A stretch of DNA of 64,000 nt from Plantactinospora soyae (GTDB lineage: Bacteria > Actinomycetota > Actinomycetes > Mycobacteriales > Micromonosporaceae): assembly GCF_014874095.1 (NCBI RefSeq), contig NZ_JADBEB010000001.1:8060001-8124000 (forward strand), read 5' to 3'. Below, one piece after another: positions 17,282 to 25,951 of the stretch. Both the position numbers and the translations under genes were made by a program. Each line of letters begins with the position of its first letter. Position 1 is the first letter of the stretch. Under the pieces are notes generated by a model. It was not told where the DNA came from. It saw nothing but the letters and a program-made list of their open reading frames with translations, and did not search any database.

Positions 17282-18913
17282 CTAGGTGAGGAAGCTCTTG
17301 AGTTCGAAAACGAGTTTGCGGATGTGGCCAGAGAGCACCGGGGTGCCCAGGTCCTTGAACCGCTGCCGGAACCACGGGTTGACGCTCTGCTGACCGCCGC
17401 TGCTCACCGACCCGACCGGAATGACCCGCACCCCGGACCGGTGAGCCGCCGCCAGGCCCTCGAACACCCCGGCCGGATCCGACTCGTAGTAGTCGGAGAT
17501 CCACACCAGCACGGTGTTACGAGGTTCGACGATCTTCGGGCGAGCCAGGGTCAACGCGGCCGTCCCGTCCGTGCCACCACCCAACCGGGTACGCAGCAGC
17601 ACCTCGAACGGATCGTGCACCCACGGGGTCAGGTCGAGCGCCCGGGTGTCGTACGCGACCAGGTGCACGTCCACCTTCGGCAGCCCGGCGAAGATCGACG
17701 CCAGGATGGTGCAGTTCACCATCGAGTCGACCATCGACCCCGACTGGTCCACCACGACGATCATCCGCGCCGGCGTGGTACGTCGGGCGGTGTGCCGGTA
17801 GTAGAGCCGGTCGACGTACAGCCGCTGGTCCTCCGGACTCCAGTTCGTCAGGTTCTTCCAGATCGTGCGTTCGATGTCCAGGTTCCGGAACACCCGCTTC
17901 GGCGGAACGGACCGGTCGACGCTTCCCACGCTGGTCTGCTGCACCTGCGTACGCAGCACCTCGGCGACCTCGTCGACGAACCTGCGGATCAACGCCTTGG
18001 CGTTCGCCAGCGCCACCCCGGACAGGTTCGCCTTGTCTCGCAGCAACTGTTCGATCAGTGACATGCTCGGCGTGAGCCGGCTGGCCAGTGCCGGATCGGC
18101 CAGCACCTCCCGCAGGTGCATCCGGCGGACGAGATCGCCCTCCAGCCCGGCCAGTACGCCCGCCAGCTCACCCATGCCCGGACGGCCGCGTAGGTGCCCC
18201 GGCTCGGCGCCGAGCGCCCGCTCGAACCAGCCGGCGTCGGACTGCCAGCGGGCCAGTTCGGTGGCGGTGACGCTGCCGGACCCGGTCGAGAAGACGTTGA
18301 GCAGGATCTTCGACACCAGGGCCGCCCGGCGTACCTCCGCCGCGCCGACCCCACCGTCGACGCCGCCGGTCCCGTCAACCGCCGCACCGACCCCAGCGTC
18401 GGCCGGGTCGGTCGCACCGACCCCGACGCCGGGTGTCGCGACGGGCGCCGGCCCGTCGCCGCTCTCCCCCGCCGGGGCGTCGCCGATCTCCCCCGCCGGG
18501 GCGTCGCCGCTCTCCCCCGCCGGGGCGTCGCCGCTCTCCCCCGCCGGGGCGTCGCCGCTCTCCCCCGCCGGGGCGTCGCCGCTCTGCCCCGCCGGCCCTT
18601 TGCCGCCCTGCCCCGCCGGGGCGTCCTCCGGTCCGGTACCGGTGGCCGGGGGCACCATCACGTCCTGCAACTCGCCGGCAAGATCGGGAAAACGCTGCAC
18701 GATGGTGTCCACCGACACCGACGGGTCCAGCAGCGCCGCCGGCAGGCCGAGGTCGTCGACGATGGCCACGCTGGCCGACTCCAGCGACGGCTGCTCGTCG
18801 GCGGCGAAGACCCGCGCCAGCAGACGCCAGTAGAGCACCTGCCGCCGATTCTCGTCGGCGCTGGTCGAATGGTCCGGCGTGAACCCACCGCCCTGATCGC
18901 TGGCTCCACTCAT
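17282..18913 (-). CDS. VWA-domain protein with intact MIDAS and an eight-residue tandem repeat
   Basis: The 543-residue protein has a C-terminal von Willebrand A domain. MIDAS residues are in DQSGSM (389-394), GGGTDG (about 445-450, Thr ligand) and ISDYYE (about 473-478, Asp ligand), so metal binding looks intact. The middle region is helical (RMHLREVLADPALASRL onward). A flexible linker near residues 98-153 consists of copies of GDAPAGES encoded by 24-bp repeats. The start ATG overlaps the previous gene's stop as ATGA. It presumably partners with the downstream MoxR-like ATPase. Confidence 0.85.
   Translation of the reverse strand: MSGASDQGGGFTPDHSTSADENRRQVLYWRLLARVFAADEQPSLESASVAIVDDLGLPAALLDPSVSVDTIVQRFPDLAGELQDVMVPPATGTGPEDAPAGQGGKGPAGQSGDAPAGESGDAPAGESGDAPAGESGDAPAGEIGDAPAGESGDGPAPVATPGVGVGATDPADAGVGAAVDGTGGVDGGVGAAEVRRAALVSKILLNVFSTGSGSVTATELARWQSDAGWFERALGAEPGHLRGRPGMGELAGVLAGLEGDLVRRMHLREVLADPALASRLTPSMSLIEQLLRDKANLSGVALANAKALIRRFVDEVAEVLRTQVQQTSVGSVDRSVPPKRVFRNLDIERTIWKNLTNWSPEDQRLYVDRLYYRHTARRTTPARMIVVVDQSGSMVDSMVNCTILASIFAGLPKVDVHLVAYDTRALDLTPWVHDPFEVLLRTRLGGGTDGTAALTLARPKIVEPRNTVLVWISDYYESDPAGVFEGLAAAHRSGVRVIPVGSVSSGGQQSVNPWFRQRFKDLGTPVLSGHIRKLVFELKSFLT
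18455..18622. repeat. Seven tandem 24-bp repeats inside the VWA gene
   Basis: The unit GTCGCCGCTCTCCCCCGCCG plus GGGC recurs at exact 24-base steps from 18455. Copies 3, 4 and 5 are identical, and the end copies have drifted. In frame it encodes G-D-A-P-A-G-E-S. Copy number can change without a frameshift, giving a length-variable linker. Confidence 0.85.
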
Positions 18914-20331
18914 TTCCGCAGCAACCGTCCCGCCCGCTCGCGCAGCACCGCCACGGCGTCCCCGGCCTTCGCCTCCGCCTTCACCAGCTTGGGGTCGGTC
19001 AGGCCGAGGGCCCAGTCGCCGGTGTGCGCCTCCGCCGTCGCACGCTTGGCCGGGTAGCGGACCGCGAACGGCTGCACCGTCCAGCTTCCGCCGTCCCAGC
19101 GGACCAGGCCGAGGCAGGCCGAGGAGGCCGCCACCAGCTCCGGGGTCAGTGGCCCGCAGGTCGGCAGCCGATCCACGTCGACGCCGACGACCTGCCCGCC
19201 GAGGTCCAGCGTGACCGTCGAGCCGCCCTCGGCGACGGTCGTGGTGTATCCCTCCAGCAGTACCGGTTCGGCGATCCGCACCGGATGACGCTCCAGCGGC
19301 GGCACCGCCGGAGCGAGCGCCGGGCCCAGCCGGAGCCGGGCCGTGGCGAACGGATCCACCGTTTCACCCGGGCGGGCCCGGTCCTCGTGCCACACCAGGT
19401 CACCGCCGTCCAGCAGGGGCAGCTCGGTGACCTCTACCGCCCGACGCTCGGCCAGCGCGCGGAGCAGCACCGGATAGCCCCGCAGCAGCCGCCAGATCGC
19501 CGGGCCGACGATCGTGTCCACCTTCGCCGCCGCGACGCTCGTCCGCACCAGCCGGGGCGGCGCGCCACCGGCGGGTTCGAGCACGGCGTGCACCTGCACC
19601 TGCACCGCCGTGCCGTGCTCGTGCACGTCCACCCCGAGGACCAGCAACCGCCCCGACACCCGGTCGCCGTCCGCCGGAACACCCGGCCAACCACCGACCT
19701 CGGTCAACAGCAGGGCCCGGCTCCACAGGTCGGCCCAGCGTCGCACCGGCAACCGGTCGAGCGTCGCGACCGGGCACGACGTACGCAGCTCGGCGGCCAG
19801 GCCGTCGAGCAGCACCGCCAGCCGCCGCAGCCGCGGCTCGGCCAGCACCGACTCGAGCGTCTGGGCCGAACCGGAGACCATGTCGTGGTCGACCCCCCGC
19901 CAACCCGTGATCGCCAGCTCACGCAGCCAGGACCGGGCACCGGCGCGCAGGTTCTCCGTCCCGGCCGTCGGGCCCGCCGACGATGCCGGTGCGGTCCAGG
20001 CGGCCCGGGACCGACCCAACGCGGTGTCGAGCCGGGCGAGCAGCGCGTCGTGCACCGCGCCGAGCAGCGCGGTACGGGCAGCCGCCAGTGCCAGCAGGTG
20101 TTCGTCGCCGAGCGAGCCAGCGACGATCTTCTCGACCGCCTCGCGTACCCGATCGTCGAGCGGCGTGCCCGCCACCGCCGCGGCCAGCGCGCCCAACGCC
20201 GCGGCCCGCTCCGGCGTCAGCCGGGCGAGGCCGGGCACGAGAGTCTCGTCGAGGCCGGCCACCAGGTCGAGCGCCTCCCCCACCCCGGGCAGAGCGTCGC
20301 CCCGCAGTTCGGCGAGTTGTGTTCCGAGCAT
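18910..20331 (-). CDS. Unknown 473-aa protein of the SWIM/VWA/AAA operon
   Basis: ATG at 20331 overlaps the SWIM gene's TGA by one base (TGATG), and its own stop overlaps the VWA start. The protein has a helical N-terminal half (MLGTQLAELRGDALPGVGEA onward, with ARSWLRELAITGWRGVDHD) and a beta-rich C-terminal half (LVLGVDVHEHGTAVQVQVHA, VEVTELPLLDGGDLVW). No catalytic motif is evident. Its fixed position in the operon between SWIM and VWA genes suggests an adaptor. I do not recognise the family. Confidence 0.75.
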   Translation of the reverse strand: MLGTQLAELRGDALPGVGEALDLVAGLDETLVPGLARLTPERAAALGALAAAVAGTPLDDRVREAVEKIVAGSLGDEHLLALAAARTALLGAVHDALLARLDTALGRSRAAWTAPASSAGPTAGTENLRAGARSWLRELAITGWRGVDHDMVSGSAQTLESVLAEPRLRRLAVLLDGLAAELRTSCPVATLDRLPVRRWADLWSRALLLTEVGGWPGVPADGDRVSGRLLVLGVDVHEHGTAVQVQVHAVLEPAGGAPPRLVRTSVAAAKVDTIVGPAIWRLLRGYPVLLRALAERRAVEVTELPLLDGGDLVWHEDRARPGETVDPFATARLRLGPALAPAVPPLERHPVRIAEPVLLEGYTTTVAEGGSTVTLDLGGQVVGVDVDRLPTCGPLTPELVAASSACLGLVRWDGGSWTVQPFAVRYPAKRATAEAHTGDWALGLTDPKLVKAEAKAGDAVAVLRERAGRLLRK

Positions 20332-20834
20332 CAGCGCACCGCCCCCATCGCCGGGAACCAGTGCAGCTCCGGAATCGGCTCCGTGGTCTCCGGCAGCTCC
20401 AGGTAGGCGAGGTGGCGCAGGAAACGGCTGAAGACGACGGCCGCCGGGCTGGACTCGGGTCGACCGCGCAGCCGGGCCACCAGGTCGGCGCCGGAGGACA
20501 ACTCGCCGTCCACCTCGATGCGCAGGTAGCGGGTGACCCGGTCGACCCCGTACTGCAACACCGCCTCGTCGACCAGCGCCTGGAGGTGCTTGCAGGGCGA
20601 GCCGCGCAGCCCGCCGCACGGCCGGTTGTTGTTGGTACTGCAGTTCAGGCCGTGGCTGCCGGCGGTGATCGACGAGACGTACACCCGCTCGATGTCCGAA
20701 CCGCTCGACACGACGCCCTGGAGCCGCCCGTCCGCCAGCTCGACGAAGGGCACCTTCGCCAGCTTGCGGGGCTGCACGACCGGCAGCACCCGCGCCACAC
20801 TACGCCGTTCCCATCCGATGCCGACCGTCTCCAC
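20331..20834 (-). CDS. SWIM-type zinc-finger protein
   Basis: With GTG 20834 as start the product is 167 residues. Its core has Cys65, Cys73, Cys81 and His83 (LNCST, RPCGG, SPCKHLQALV), matching the C-x-C-x(n)-C-x-H idea of SWIM domains with a longer first spacing. SWIM domains bind nucleic acid or protein. This is the first gene of the five-gene leftward operon. The start is uncertain: a GGGCGGGGG stretch precedes the GTG, while a frame extension to 20954 adds a basic leader of less protein-like character. Confidence 0.7.
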   Translation of the reverse strand: METVGIGWERRSVARVLPVVQPRKLAKVPFVELADGRLQGVVSSGSDIERVYVSSITAGSHGLNCSTNNNRPCGGLRGSPCKHLQALVDEAVLQYGVDRVTRYLRIEVDGELSSGADLVARLRGRPESSPAAVVFSRFLRHLAYLELPETTEPIPELHWFPAMGAVR

Positions 20835-21007
20835 GACCCCCGCCCTTCGATCCGATGCCCCGAGAACATAGACGGGCACGGTGACACTTTCGCGACCGGT
20901 TCCCGCGGGGCCCGGCCGCGCCGACCGCCGACCGCGCGTACGGATGCGGACCATGTCGCCGCCGCTGGGTACGATGCCGCGACCCCGAACCCGAACGAGG
21001 AGCAGAA

Positions 21008-21451
21008 TTGCTGGTCGGAGCCGTCGACATCTACACCAACCACGCCCTGGTCGTCATCGGCGCCACGGCCTTCCCCGAGGTGGAGCACGACGACTCGGCG
21101 GCGACCGCCGACGACCGGCACGTCGTGGTGCGCACCCGGGGCCCGGTGTCGCCGACCCGGGTGTCGATCTGGTCCCGGGACATGCCGTACCTCGGCGCGG
21201 TGGTCTTCGACGGGGAACTCGACCTGATGGACCACACGCTCTGGGTGGGTGACATCGAGCGCCTGACGTCGTACACGACCGAGCTCGTCGACAGCACCGG
21301 GGTGCAGCGCGTCGTGGTCTGCGTCGACCATCCCGGGCAGGCCTCCCGGATCCACGTCGGGCTCAACCTGGACGAGGTCCCCGCGCTGGTCCCGGTGCCG
21401 GGACATCCGCTGCCGGAGGTACTGCCCAGCGACCCCGCCGACGGGGCGTAG
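21008..21451 (+). CDS. Hypothetical protein (147 aa)
   Basis: TTG at 21008 is used as the start because AGGAG lies six bases upstream. The product is a small soluble beta-rich protein (LVGAVDIYTNHALVVIGAT, SIWSRDMPYLGAVVFDGELD, RVVVCVDHPGQASRIHVGLN). There is no signal peptide, membrane segment or recognised family. It is divergent from the SWIM operon with about 170 bases between them. A TACGAT box at about 20970, roughly 40 bases before the start, could be its -10. Confidence 0.6.
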   Translation: MLVGAVDIYTNHALVVIGATAFPEVEHDDSAATADDRHVVVRTRGPVSPTRVSIWSRDMPYLGAVVFDGELDLMDHTLWVGDIERLTSYTTELVDSTGVQRVVVCVDHPGQASRIHVGLNLDEVPALVPVPGHPLPEVLPSDPADGA

Positions 21452-21540
21452 CCGACCAGGTGACGTCGGCGATCGCGATCGACGTGCCGCGCCGGGTCGA
21501 CCGGATGTCGGACCGGTAGTGCGCCGCCGGACGGTCGTCC

Positions 21541-21553
21541 GTGCAATTTGCAC
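21541..21553. promoter_or_regulatory. 13-bp perfect palindrome upstream of the DUF6886-like gene
   Basis: GTGCAATTTGCAC is GTGCAA, a central T, and the reverse complement TTGCAC. It is centred about 53 bases before the ATG at 21600, in an otherwise GC-rich spacer, so it is a plausible operator or part of the promoter. Confidence 0.45.
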
Positions 21554-21599
21554 GGATCGGGGTTGTGCCCGCCCCGGGTGCTGCCGTATCAACATTCAA

Positions 21600-22142
21600 A
21601 TGCGACCGGAACCCGGGCAGGTGCTCCACTTCTCAGAGGATCCGACGATCACCCGGTTCGTTCCACACGTCGCCGCGACCGCCCAGCAGTCCGACGCCTA
21701 CGTCTGGGCCGTCGACCACGACCGCGCACCTGACTACTGGTTCCCCCGCCAGTGTCCGCGCGCGATGGCCTGGATCTGCGACACGACCTCCGAGGCGGAC
21801 CGCGACCGGATCATGGGACCCGGCTGCGGAGACCGGGTCCACGCGATCGAGTACGGCTGGCTGGAGGCGATCCGCCAGACGCGGCTGTTCGCCTACCGGC
21901 TGCCGGCCGAGCAGTTCCGCCCCTTCGGCATGCCCGAGCCGCACGCCCACGTCTCGGTCGAGGCGGTCGAGCCGCTCGGTCCTCCCGAACCCGTCGGCGA
22001 CCTGCTCGAGTGCCACGCCGAGGCCGGGATCCAACTGCGCGTACTGGACAATCTCTGGCCCTTCTGGGACGCCGTGATCACCAGCACCGTGGCGTTCAGC
22101 GGCATCCGGCTGCGGAACGCGAGACATCATCCGCAACTCTGA
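21600..22142 (+). CDS. DUF6886-like protein
   Basis: The 180-residue soluble protein has the motif string VLHFSEDPTITRFVPHVAAT, then AYVWAVDHDRAPDYWFPRQC and a terminal FWDAVITSTVAFSGIRLRNA. I recall this pattern from small uncharacterised proteins grouped as DUF6886, with HFSEDP near the N-terminus and conserved Trp/Phe positions. Function is unknown. The ATG at 21600 lies in an A-rich patch without a clear Shine-Dalgarno sequence. The next gene is convergent, 60 bases away. Confidence 0.7.
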   Translation: MRPEPGQVLHFSEDPTITRFVPHVAATAQQSDAYVWAVDHDRAPDYWFPRQCPRAMAWICDTTSEADRDRIMGPGCGDRVHAIEYGWLEAIRQTRLFAYRLPAEQFRPFGMPEPHAHVSVEAVEPLGPPEPVGDLLECHAEAGIQLRVLDNLWPFWDAVITSTVAFSGIRLRNARHHPQL

Positions 22143-22202
22143 GCCGGGCCCGGCGCGGCCGGTTGGTCGTACCGTGTGCTGGGCCGCCCGGTCCGGCGTG
22201 GG

Positions 22203-22715
22203 TCACCGCGCGTCGCGCCGACGGGCGGACGGTGCCGCCGCCATGGCCGGACGGCCCACCCGGACCACGTGCAGCAGTCGTTCCGGCGCGACGCCGAGCT
22301 GCGTGGCGAGGGCGGCACGCGGCGCGGGCGCCGCCACGACCTCCGGCCCCGCCCCGGTCAGGTACCGGCCCCGGTGGGTACGCCGGTCCCGCACCCCGGC
22401 CGCCCCGAACGGAGTGTCGTAACGCCGCCGGGCGCCGCGCAACCAGCCGACCCGACGCTCCTCGGCACAGTGATCGGCCTCGAACCGTACCGCGAGGCCG
22501 GCGTCGGCGGCGACGACCAGGCAGGTCTCGACGAACGCCCCGAGCGAGAGCCGCAGGTCGCGTCCGGTCGGATCGGCCGCCGGCAGCGCGTCCGCCGGAT
22601 CCCAACCCACCCGTACGGCCCCGGTGTCGTAGTGCAGCCGCCACGGTTGGGTGTTGTGCGCGCTCGGCGCCCGCCAGCACAGCGGCGCCAGCGCCCGGAA
22701 CGCCTCGACGTCCAT
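22203..22715 (-). CDS. Short Acg-like nitroreductase, apparently missing its middle
   Basis: The 170-residue protein begins with the N-terminal hallmark of Acg-type nitroreductases (LAPLCWRAPSAHNTQPWRLH, then DLRLSLGAFVETCLVVAADA). It soon reaches RRTHRG and then the C-terminal-type LLHVVRVGRP. Full family members are about 320-330 residues, so roughly half is missing, including much of the second FMN half-site. It could be an internal deletion or a short paralogue. It abuts the stop of the acetyltransferase-like gene upstream with no gap and is the last gene of that operon. Confidence 0.6.
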   Translation of the reverse strand: MDVEAFRALAPLCWRAPSAHNTQPWRLHYDTGAVRVGWDPADALPAADPTGRDLRLSLGAFVETCLVVAADAGLAVRFEADHCAEERRVGWLRGARRRYDTPFGAAGVRDRRTHRGRYLTGAGPEVVAAPAPRAALATQLGVAPERLLHVVRVGRPAMAAAPSARRRDAR

Positions 22716-23810
22716 CTACAGCGCTTTCTCGTAGAACGTGTACCCGTGCAGCGGCCGGCCGCCCATCGCCCGGAACTGCGCCGCCGACGCCGGATTGTCC
22801 CGCCCGACGTACGTGCTGCGCAGCGTCGTGTAGCCGCCGGCGCGCAGGTTCCGGTGCAGTTCGTCGGCGAGGAGTCGCTGGTGCCCACGTCCCTGCTCCG
22901 CCGGCACCACCCCCTTGATCAGCAGGATCGCCTCGCGCCGGTACCGCCGTCGGGTGGCCAGCAGCCGGAGTTGACTCAGCGGCCCGAGATCGCCCCGGAC
23001 CCGGATCACGAACTCGCTGATGTCCGGAATGCAGAGGACGAACGCGATCGGCCGGCCCGCCCTGGTCAGATAGAGCAGCAGCGACTCGTCCAGCAGGTAC
23101 GTCAGCCCGTCGGTCTGCCGGCGCAGGTCCTCCGCCGAGATCGCGGTGTAGTAGCCGAGCTGCTCGAAGGAGGCGTTGAGCATCTCCCGGAGCAGTTCGA
23201 GCTGGTCGTCCAACCGTCGGATGTCGCCCCGGTGCAGCCGGAGATCCCCGTCGGGCGGGGCGGCGGCGGGCGGCGGCTCCTTCCCGGCCACCGGACAGAT
23301 CCAGGTGTCGGACTCGAACCGCCGCTGGAAGCCGTACGACTCGTAGGCCGTCACGTAGTAGGCCGGGTTGTACGCGCTGTCGATGAAGCCCCGGTCGGCG
23401 TACCCGGAGGTGATCACCCCGCCGGTCTCGTTGGGCAGCAGGGCCACCGGGCCGAACACCGTGTCCCGGTCCCCTGCCACGCGGGCCGCCCGGGTGATCG
23501 CCGCCAGCAGTGGCCGCGCCCCGGACGCGGTGAACTCGGTCAGCCCGAACAACTGGCACCGCCGTCCCCGCTTGGCGTCGAAGCCGGCATCGGTGTGCAG
23601 CGTGGTCCGGCCGACCACTTCCCCGCCGGGGCGGTCCCGGAGCAGGTACATCGGCACGCCGTCGCGCCACCAGCGTCGTACGTGCTGGCGCAGCGGCGGT
23701 ACGAAGCGCGGCTCGCCGACGTACACCCGGTCGGTGAGGGCGAGGAACTCCCGCAGGCCGCGCCGGTCGACGACCCGTTCCAGGCCGGTCGGTTCGCCGC
23801 GCCCGCTCAT
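22716..23810 (-). CDS. GNAT-fold acyltransferase-like protein
   Basis: The 364-residue protein contains FLALTDRVYVGEPRFVPPLR near the N-terminus, then VVGRTTLHTDAGF and FGLTEFTAS, and a C-terminal region with ILLIKGVVPAEQGRGHQRLL, which resembles the Q/R-x-x-G-x-G/A acetyl-CoA loop of GNAT enzymes. The pattern matches large GNAT-like proteins of the YghO kind. The start overlaps the upstream adenylate-forming gene's stop (ATGA), and the stop touches the nitroreductase-like start. The substrate is unknown; context suggests a small acyl or amino-acyl conjugate. Confidence 0.7.
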   Translation of the reverse strand: MSGRGEPTGLERVVDRRGLREFLALTDRVYVGEPRFVPPLRQHVRRWWRDGVPMYLLRDRPGGEVVGRTTLHTDAGFDAKRGRRCQLFGLTEFTASGARPLLAAITRAARVAGDRDTVFGPVALLPNETGGVITSGYADRGFIDSAYNPAYYVTAYESYGFQRRFESDTWICPVAGKEPPPAAAPPDGDLRLHRGDIRRLDDQLELLREMLNASFEQLGYYTAISAEDLRRQTDGLTYLLDESLLLYLTRAGRPIAFVLCIPDISEFVIRVRGDLGPLSQLRLLATRRRYRREAILLIKGVVPAEQGRGHQRLLADELHRNLRAGGYTTLRSTYVGRDNPASAAQFRAMGGRPLHGYTFYEKAL

Positions 23811-24913
23811 CGCCGGACCACCGGCCCGGCCGCCTCGGCGGCCAACGAGGTGAACGCCGGAATGTGTGCCATCTCGCCGCCCTCCGCCCGCCAGATTCCG
23901 TTGGAGTAGCCGCCCAGCTCCAGATAGGTGGCCAGCGGGTTGTACTGGAACACCATCGGCAACCGCTGTTCGTCCTCGCCGAGCACCGCGACCCGCAGCG
24001 CCGGATCGGTCTGCAACCGTTGCCGCAGCCACACGGTGAACCGGGTCTCCGCACCCATTCCGATGGTGAGGTCCGACGCCCCGTACGCCGACCGGACCCG
24101 GCGGAACCGCTCCTCCAGGTAGCCGCGCAACGCCTCGGTCATGCCCTCGCCGCCGCAGGTCGCGGAGATGCGGTACCGCGCCCAGGGAAAGCCGTCCCGG
24201 TCCAGCCGGTCCCGCAGGTGCTTGAGGAATGGCGGGTACGCCGTGATCAGGTAGTCGAACCCGGGGCCGAACTCGTGCAGCGTGTCGACGATCTTGTCGA
24301 GGTCGGGGCCGGCGTTCTTCACCGTCGCGATCCGGGCCATCGCGTTGCCGGTGGTCGTACCGGTCGCCCAGGCGCCCATCGAGTAGGCGTTGATCACGAA
24401 CGGCCGCCGCATCGGGAAGACCAGGCTGGTGTAGCCGGCGATGTCGCGGTGCACCGCCCGCAACTCCCGCTCGCCGCGCGGCCAGTTGAACGGACGCCCC
24501 GACGAACCCGCCGACTCGTCGACCACCACGCCCCGGTCCGGCAGCCGGCCACCCCAGCAGCGGCTGGCCGCGTCGTACCCGGCGACGTAGTTCTCCTTGT
24601 CCGTCTCCGGGAAGTCCCGCAACCGCCGCCGGGCGCCGGTCCGACCTGCGCTCAGCAGCCTCCGGTACGCCGGTACCTCGATCGCGGCCAGCGCGCAGAC
24701 CGTCCGGGCGTTGGCCGCGGCGAACCGGTCGAGTGCCGGGTGGTACCCACGGGCCAGCCACCGCCAGAGTGCGGGGTGGCCGTGTGCGATCCGGAGGACC
24801 GCCTCGAGCAGGCTTGCGAAGGCGGACAGCCGCCACCGCCGCCACCGCTCGCGCGGGGTCGGGCCGGGAATGTCGATGGTGGACGGTGCCGGGTGCCGCA
24901 GCGTCTCGGACAT
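23807..24913 (-). CDS. PaaK/CapK-like adenylate-forming enzyme
   Basis: The 368-residue protein has the phosphate-binding segment VDESAGSSGRPFNWPRG, then ISATCGGEGMTEALRGYLEE and YGASDLTIGMG, the landmarks of phenylacetate-CoA-ligase-like and CapK-like proteins. It is shorter than PaaK (about 430 aa) and lacks the full mobile C-terminal domain, so it may only adenylate or transfer. ATG 24913 is chosen at the start of conserved-looking sequence; a frame extension to 25120 looks non-coding. It heads a three-gene leftward operon with the GNAT-like and nitroreductase-like genes. Confidence 0.72.
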   Translation of the reverse strand: MSETLRHPAPSTIDIPGPTPRERWRRWRLSAFASLLEAVLRIAHGHPALWRWLARGYHPALDRFAAANARTVCALAAIEVPAYRRLLSAGRTGARRRLRDFPETDKENYVAGYDAASRCWGGRLPDRGVVVDESAGSSGRPFNWPRGERELRAVHRDIAGYTSLVFPMRRPFVINAYSMGAWATGTTTGNAMARIATVKNAGPDLDKIVDTLHEFGPGFDYLITAYPPFLKHLRDRLDRDGFPWARYRISATCGGEGMTEALRGYLEERFRRVRSAYGASDLTIGMGAETRFTVWLRQRLQTDPALRVAVLGEDEQRLPMVFQYNPLATYLELGGYSNGIWRAEGGEMAHIPAFTSLAAEAAGPVVRR

Positions 24914-25123
24914 GCCCACGATTCTGGCCACCGCCCGGCGGCCCGTCCTGAGCCGGACAGCCCGGCTTCGGCTGAGTATCCGGACCCAGTGGGCCCGCCG
25001 ACCGTCGTCCTGTGCTGCCGGGCACCACCCGTAGAGCATCCTAGGATGAAGCGGGTCGACCGTGGTCCGAGGGCGGGGCCGCCGGCCGGACCGCGGGTCA
25101 GCGCGGACCGACCGGGGCAACCG

Positions 25124-25951
25124 TCACTCGGCGCTACGGGCCATCGCCCGGACCCCGACCGCCAGCCCGACGAGGGCGGTGACCACTGCCGCCACCCATC
25201 CCCAGAGCACGGTCGCGGTGCCGATCTGGCCGTTGAACAGCGCGCGCTCGGCGTCGACCAGGTAGGCGAGCGGATTGAGGTCCGCCGCCGCCCGCATCCA
25301 ACCCGGGCCGGTCTCCAGAGGCAGCAGCATCCCGGAGAGCAGCATCAGCGGGAAGATCAGGGTCTGCTGTACGACCCAGAACATCCAGTCCTGCCTGCGT
25401 ACGGCGATCGCCAGCGCGTAACTGAGCGCACCGAGCCCGATGCCGAACACCGCGAGCAGGGCCAGCCCGACCAGGGCACCGGCCAGGTGCAGCCGGAAGC
25501 CGAACGGGATCATCACCAGCACGATGACCACCGCCTGTCCGGCCAGCGGCACCATCTCCTTGAGCGCCCGCCCGATCAGCAGGGAAGGGCGGGACAGCGG
25601 GGTGACCAGCATCCGCTCGTGTGCACCGGTCTGGAACTCGAACAGCAGGTTGGCCCCGGTGGCCGAGGTGCCGAACAGGGCCGTCATGACCAGGATGGCC
25701 GGTACGAACCACTGCCACACCCCGGCGTCGCCGAGCGTGGTACCGGCCTGGCCACCGAGCGAGCCGACCAGCAGCGGCCCGAACAGCCCGAGGAAGACCA
25801 GCGGCTGCACCATTCCGAAGATCACCGAGAACGGGTCGTGCAGCAGCGGCCGGAGTTCCCGGGTCATCACGATGCCGATGTCCCGGAACAGGCCGAGCGG
25901 CCCGGTCCGACCCGCCGAACGGATCGGCGAGGTGACGCTGAGAGTGCTCAT
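25124..25951 (-). CDS. ABC-2 type exporter permease (DrrB-like)
   Basis: The 275-residue protein has six membrane segments in the ABC-2 arrangement and the typical RELRPLLHDPFSVIFGMVQP entry, EFQTGAHERMLVTPLSRPSL loop and LPLETGPGWMRAAADLNPLA signature. Its start overlaps the ATPase gene stop by four bases. Together they form a two-component exporter of the daunorubicin-resistance type, for drugs or lipids. It is divergent from a WYL regulator that is its likely controller. Confidence 0.9.
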   Translation of the reverse strand: MSTLSVTSPIRSAGRTGPLGLFRDIGIVMTRELRPLLHDPFSVIFGMVQPLVFLGLFGPLLVGSLGGQAGTTLGDAGVWQWFVPAILVMTALFGTSATGANLLFEFQTGAHERMLVTPLSRPSLLIGRALKEMVPLAGQAVVIVLVMIPFGFRLHLAGALVGLALLAVFGIGLGALSYALAIAVRRQDWMFWVVQQTLIFPLMLLSGMLLPLETGPGWMRAAADLNPLAYLVDAERALFNGQIGTATVLWGWVAAVVTALVGLAVGVRAMARSAE

